Below are positions 12,550 to 14,964 of a DNA stretch of 14,964 bases, in pieces. Origin of the DNA: SG8-39 sp032125995 (GTDB lineage Bacteria; Pseudomonadota; Gammaproteobacteria; Burkholderiales; SG8-39); the NCBI GenBank assembly GCA_032125995.1, contig JAQBBQ010000026.1:1-14964 (forward strand), given 5' to 3'. A model generated the notes under the pieces. The model had not been told where the DNA came from. It made no database searches and saw only the letters and a list, made by a program, of their open reading frames with translations. Position numbers and translations under genes: made by a program. Within the stretch, counting starts at the first letter, position 1. Every line of letters begins with the position of its first letter.

Positions 12550-14313
12550 ATGAGCGGTACGGACCACAAAAAGCGGTTGGTTGCGATTCTGGCTGCAGAC
12601 GCGGCGGGCTATTCGCGCCTGATGTCTGCTGACGAGGGTGCAACCGTGGCAGCGCTTGATGCCGCGCGGGCAGTTTTTCGCACGCATATCGAATCCACCC
12701 AGGGTCGCGTAATTGACATGGCCGGAGACTCCGTCCTCGCCGTGTTCGAGCTGGCGACGGCCGCGGTGACAGCGGCGCTGGCGATTCAGCAGGAGCTCAA
12801 TGGTGGCCACGGCGATGTGCCGGCCGATCGGCGGATGCACTTTCGGATCGGCGTTCATCTCGGCGAGATCATCGAGAAGGCCGACGGTACGATCTATGGC
12901 GATGGCGTGAACATTGCCGCGCGCCTCGAAAGCCTCTCCGAGCCGGGTGGGACGACGGTATCGGATTCGGTTCGCAACGCGGTGAAGGGCAAGGTCAGCG
13001 CCGGCTTTGACGACCAAGGCGAACAGAGGGTGAAGAACATTGCTGACCCGGTGCGGGCGTTCCGGATTCAGAAAGAGGGTTCGGCAGAGTCCAAGCCGGC
13101 CGCCGCCGATCCGGGGCCCGCGTTGACGGACAAGCCTTCGATTGCGGTGCTGCCTTTCATCAACATGAGTACCGACGCTGAGCAGGAATTTTTCGCCGAC
13201 GGCATCACCGAGGACATCACCAACGCGCTATCGAAGATCTCGGGCTTGTTCGTTATCGCCAGCCATTCGACGTCCGCCTACAAGAACAGGTCCGCCGATC
13301 TACGACAGGTCGGCCGCGAACTCGGGGTCCGCTACGTGCTCGACGGCAGCGTTCGCAAAGCCGGTCAGCGCGTCCGCATCACCGCCCAGTTGATCGAAAC
13401 CGACGACGGCCACCAAGTCTGGGCAGCGCGCTTCGATCGCGATTTGACCGATGTCTTCGTGCTGCAGGACGAAATCACCTCGAACGTGGTGATTGCGCTG
13501 CAAGTTCGTCTGGTCGAGGGCGAGCAGGCCCGGATGTGGCATAAATCGACGCAAAGCCTGCCGGCCTGGGAATGCCTGATTCAGGGATTGCCGCATTTCC
13601 GGCGCTTCATCAGGGAAGACAATCGCCGAGCTCGCAGCCTTTTTGAGCGCTCGGTCCAGATCGATCCCCAGTACGCCGCTGGCTGGGTGTGGATCGCCTG
13701 GACGCATTGGGCCGATGCCCGTTTTCTATGGGTCGATACGCCAAGTGCCGCCGTCGATCAAGCCGCCGAGCTGGCGGGCAAGGCGACCGCGCTCGATGCC
13801 CAGCTGACGGATTGCCATTCGCTACTCGGCGCGATACACCTGATGCGACGCGAATATGACGCCGCGATCGCCGCGGGCGAACGGGCGGTCGCGCTCGAAC
13901 CCAACGGCACCGATGCGGCGGCGTTGTTGGCAATGACCCTAAATTGGTCGGGCCGGCCGGCGGATGCCGCCGAGTTGATCCAGAAGGCGATGAAATTGAG
14001 CCCGTCCCAGTCGGAGTGGCACCGCGCCGTACTGGCACACGCCTACCGCCTGATGGGACGCAACGACGAGGCAGTCGTAATCTACCGGGATGCGATCGCG
14101 CACAACCCGAATCACGTCGGACCGCACATTGGACTGACCATCTGCTACGCCGACAGTGAACGCATTGACGAGGCGAAGGCGCAGGCAAAGGCGCTGTTGA
14201 AGATTTCGCCGGGCTTCACGCTTGCCAAATATGAAAACTCGATGACCTACAAGGACCGCGAGCATTCGGTGCGTAGCCTGGATGCGCTGCGCAAGGCCGG
14301 CTTGCCTGATTGA
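12550..14313 (+). CDS. Class III nucleotide cyclase with TolB-like and TPR regions
   Basis: A 587-residue, apparently soluble signalling protein. Residues 8 to about 175 form a class III adenylate/guanylate cyclase domain: first metal Asp D17 in A-A-D-A-A-G-Y-S-R-L-M, second D60 in A-G-D-S-V-L-A-V-F, and transition-state residues N121 and R125 in G-V-N-I-A-A-R-L-E. The usual purine-selecting Lys three residues before the G of G-D is Asp (D56), as in a common bacterial subgroup, so ATP versus GTP cannot be read off. Residues about 196-325 match the TolB-like N-terminal region found in such cyclases (S-I-A-V-L-P-F-I-N-M-S, then A-D-G-I-T-E-D-I, and L-D-G-S-V-R-K). TPR-like helical pairs follow to the C-terminus, probably for protein binding. 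No membrane segment is visible. It starts 121 bases after the slipin stop and is followed 22 bases later by a second cyclase. Confidence 0.9.
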   Translation: MSGTDHKKRLVAILAADAAGYSRLMSADEGATVAALDAARAVFRTHIESTQGRVIDMAGDSVLAVFELATAAVTAALAIQQELNGGHGDVPADRRMHFRIGVHLGEIIEKADGTIYGDGVNIAARLESLSEPGGTTVSDSVRNAVKGKVSAGFDDQGEQRVKNIADPVRAFRIQKEGSAESKPAAADPGPALTDKPSIAVLPFINMSTDAEQEFFADGITEDITNALSKISGLFVIASHSTSAYKNRSADLRQVGRELGVRYVLDGSVRKAGQRVRITAQLIETDDGHQVWAARFDRDLTDVFVLQDEITSNVVIALQVRLVEGEQARMWHKSTQSLPAWECLIQGLPHFRRFIREDNRRARSLFERSVQIDPQYAAGWVWIAWTHWADARFLWVDTPSAAVDQAAELAGKATALDAQLTDCHSLLGAIHLMRREYDAAIAAGERAVALEPNGTDAAALLAMTLNWSGRPADAAELIQKAMKLSPSQSEWHRAVLAHAYRLMGRNDEAVVIYRDAIAHNPNHVGPHIGLTICYADSERIDEAKAQAKALLKISPGFTLAKYENSMTYKDREHSVRSLDALRKAGLPD

Positions 14314-14335
14314 GCGTGTCGGCCTTGGGGGGCTC

Positions 14336-14964
14336 GTGAACTGCGCGAAGTGCGGCCATAACAATCCGGAAGCGACGAAGTTCTGTGGCGAGTGCGGCAC
14401 GCGGCTGGTGTCCGGCTGTGCCGCCTGCGGCGCGCAGAATCCACCCGGTAACAAATTCTGCGGCGAATGCGGCGCAGCCTTGGCGGCGAGCGCGACCCCG
14501 AGTAGCGCGCCGGTGCCGGCGCCGCCGCGCCATCTGGCCGAACGGATTCTGCAGTCCCGGCAGGGCCTGGAGGGCGAGCGCAAGCAGGTGACGGTGCTGT
14601 TTGCCGACATGAAGGGCTCGATGGAGTTGCTCGCCGAGCGCGACCCGGAAGACGCGCGCAAGCTGCTCGATCCCGTGCTCGAGCGGATGATGGACGCGGT
14701 GCACCATTACGAAGGGACCGTGAACCAGGTCATGGGTGACGGCATCATGGCCCTTTTCGGTGCGCCGCTCGCGCACGAGGACCACGCGGTGCGGGCGTGC
14801 TTTGCGGCACTACGCATGCAGGAGCAGGTTCGCAGCATCACCGAGGAAGTCCGCGCTACGCAGGGCATCGAAATCCAGATCCGCGTCGGACTCAACTCGG
14901 GCGAGGTCGTCGTGCGCTCGATCGGCAGCGACCTGCGGATGGACTACAGCGCGGTCGGCCAGAC
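14336..14964 (+). CDS. Class III cyclase with N-terminal double zinc ribbon (3' end outside the window)
   Basis: From the GTG at 14336, 209 complete codons are open to the window edge with no stop. The N-terminus has two zinc-ribbon units of the C-x-x-C ... F-C-G-E-C-G type (Cys 3, 6, 17, 20 and 28, 31, 42, 45). A Pro/Ala linker follows (about 50-65), and a class III cyclase domain starts near 82 with V-T-V-L-F-A-D-M-K-G-S. Its metal Asp residues are D91 and D135 (in V-M-G-D-G-I-M-A-L-F-G-A-P); the canonical purine-selecting Lys position is Gln131. Proteins with this start usually continue into a large AAA ATPase and TPR region, so the complete protein is probably over 1000 residues; that part is not visible here. 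A G-rich run (14327-14332) 3 bases before the GTG is a poorly spaced ribosome-binding site, so the exact start is less certain than the family. It is 22 bases after the previous cyclase, probably the same operon. Confidence 0.85.
   Translation, partial: MNCAKCGHNNPEATKFCGECGTRLVSGCAACGAQNPPGNKFCGECGAALAASATPSSAPVPAPPRHLAERILQSRQGLEGERKQVTVLFADMKGSMELLAERDPEDARKLLDPVLERMMDAVHHYEGTVNQVMGDGIMALFGAPLAHEDHAVRACFAALRMQEQVRSITEEVRATQGIEIQIRVGLNSGEVVVRSIGSDLRMDYSAVGQ

Overview
The window is GC-rich (by eye roughly two thirds G+C), densely coding bacterial chromosome. The gene families present (M1 aminopeptidase PepN, NnrU, PaaA-type ferritin-like protein, double-length UvrA, NfeD plus slipin, class III cyclases) point to a proteobacterium, probably gamma or beta. 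I cannot place it more precisely from sequence alone.

Layout. On the minus strand, pepN (717-3293) is followed 11 bases later by nnrU (40-705), and the window begins with two copies of a short GGGGTCTGACCCC palindrome. Diverging from pepN, a PaaA-family ferritin-like gene (3408-4181) runs convergently, with a 19-base gap, into a very long minus-strand gene (4201-10080). That gene encodes a 1959-residue fused tandem UvrA with four ABC ATPase modules. Divergent from it lies a plus-strand block: nfeD (10216-11640), a slipin/band-7 gene (11643-12428), a class III cyclase with TolB-like and TPR regions (12550-14313), and the start of a second cyclase with an N-terminal double zinc ribbon that runs off the window (14336 to the end).

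Working relationships. NfeD and slipin form the well-known membrane pair (protease/OB-domain protein plus stomatin homologue) and are translationally close. The two cyclases are consecutive and may be co-transcribed nucleotide-signalling proteins. PepN and NnrU look co-transcribed. The tandem UvrA has no uvrB or uvrC nearby.

The most unusual feature is that the fused uvrA carries two palindromic repeat insertions read in frame. One is a cluster of three GGGGTC(A/T)GACCCC palindromes (9307-9368), coding an R-G-Q-T-P / K-G-S-D-P peptide just before the first zinc finger; it is the same motif found outside genes at the window start. The other is a nested inverted-repeat element (about 7010-7155) that makes up essentially the whole linker joining the two UvrA halves. 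This resembles protein-coding palindromic elements such as those known in Rickettsia, here in a DNA-repair ATPase. No tRNA, rRNA, CRISPR or transposase gene was seen, and no gene-free stretch exceeds 300 bases.
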